A DNA stretch of 64,000 nt from Trachythela sp. YZ-2020 (taxonomy: Eukaryota; Cnidaria; Anthozoa; Malacalcyonacea; Clavulariidae), in contig JADLSH010000393.1 in NCBI GenBank assembly GCA_016169945.1, forward strand, positions 12,147,001-12,211,000, given 5' to 3'. The translations under genes and the position numbers were made by a program. Positions 63,829 through 64,000 of this stretch are shown piece by piece. Position 1 is the first letter of the stretch, and each line of letters opens with the position of its first letter. A model generated the notes under the pieces. It saw nothing but the letters and a program-made list of their open reading frames with translations. It had not been told where the DNA came from and ran no database searches.

Positions 63829-64000
63829 CTTGCAACTTTATATAGATTTCGGATTCTCATCGAACCTTGAACAACGTGAATTGTAGCAAGTTTTGGAGAA
63901 TTCTTCTTAACCATTTCTCCCTCGACGACTACTCGCGTGAAGCAAATCATAGATCTCATTATGGACGTTACTTCTGGCAGTTCAATATGTTAACATGATA

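Overview
The window is eukaryotic. It is AT-rich, has short exons with GT/AG borders, and is full of inverted-repeat transposons. The gene content (a TRANK1-type giant helicase, a lysosomal aspartylglucosaminidase, a dynein assembly factor), the hAT/DIRS/SINE mix and the lack of long introns point to an invertebrate metazoan, most likely a cnidarian (anthozoan). That placement is inference from gene style, not from a search.

Layout from left to right. (1) 1-466 is a young duplicate of an intron plus exon from the TRANK1 gene. (2) 561-9770, minus strand: eight exons of an unrecognised single-pass membrane protein with a Thr/Ser-rich ectodomain, a transmembrane segment and two SH3 domains at its C-terminal end. 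(3) 11919-32346, plus strand: ten coding exons of a TRANK1-like protein of about 2,930 residues (TPR, ankyrin, UvrD-like SF1 helicase, CCCH finger, coiled coil), with one extra C that breaks the frame in the helicase core. Its 6 kb first intron holds a foldback element, an 8-bp-TSD hAT, a dead DIRS-type retroelement and a tRNA-derived SINE. (4) 35498-38683, plus strand: six small exons of DNAAF6/PIH1D3, about 193 residues, found only by splicing short pieces. (5) 39809-49701, minus strand, convergent with DNAAF6: a complete 12-exon aspartylglucosaminidase gene (AGA), about 353 residues. (6) 49.7-52.4 kb: nested palindromic elements and repeats. (7) 52828-55707, minus strand: a hAT transposase gene (TTF zinc finger, DDE/RNase H-like core, hAT dimerisation domain) with a one-base frameshift. 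(8) 56-64 kb: mostly transposon nests, two terminal exons of an unidentified minus-strand gene (59606-63828) and an orphan plus-strand exon (63158-63324).

The genes are independent loci, not an operon. DNAAF6 implies motile cilia and AGA a lysosomal glycoprotein-degradation pathway. The most unusual items are the membrane protein with tandem SH3 domains, the very recent orphan TRANK1 exon at the left edge, the homopolymer frameshift in the TRANK1 helicase, a 118-bp perfect palindrome, and a head-to-head pair of tRNA-derived SINEs. Exon borders were set by hand from splice consensus and phase, so they need transcript support.
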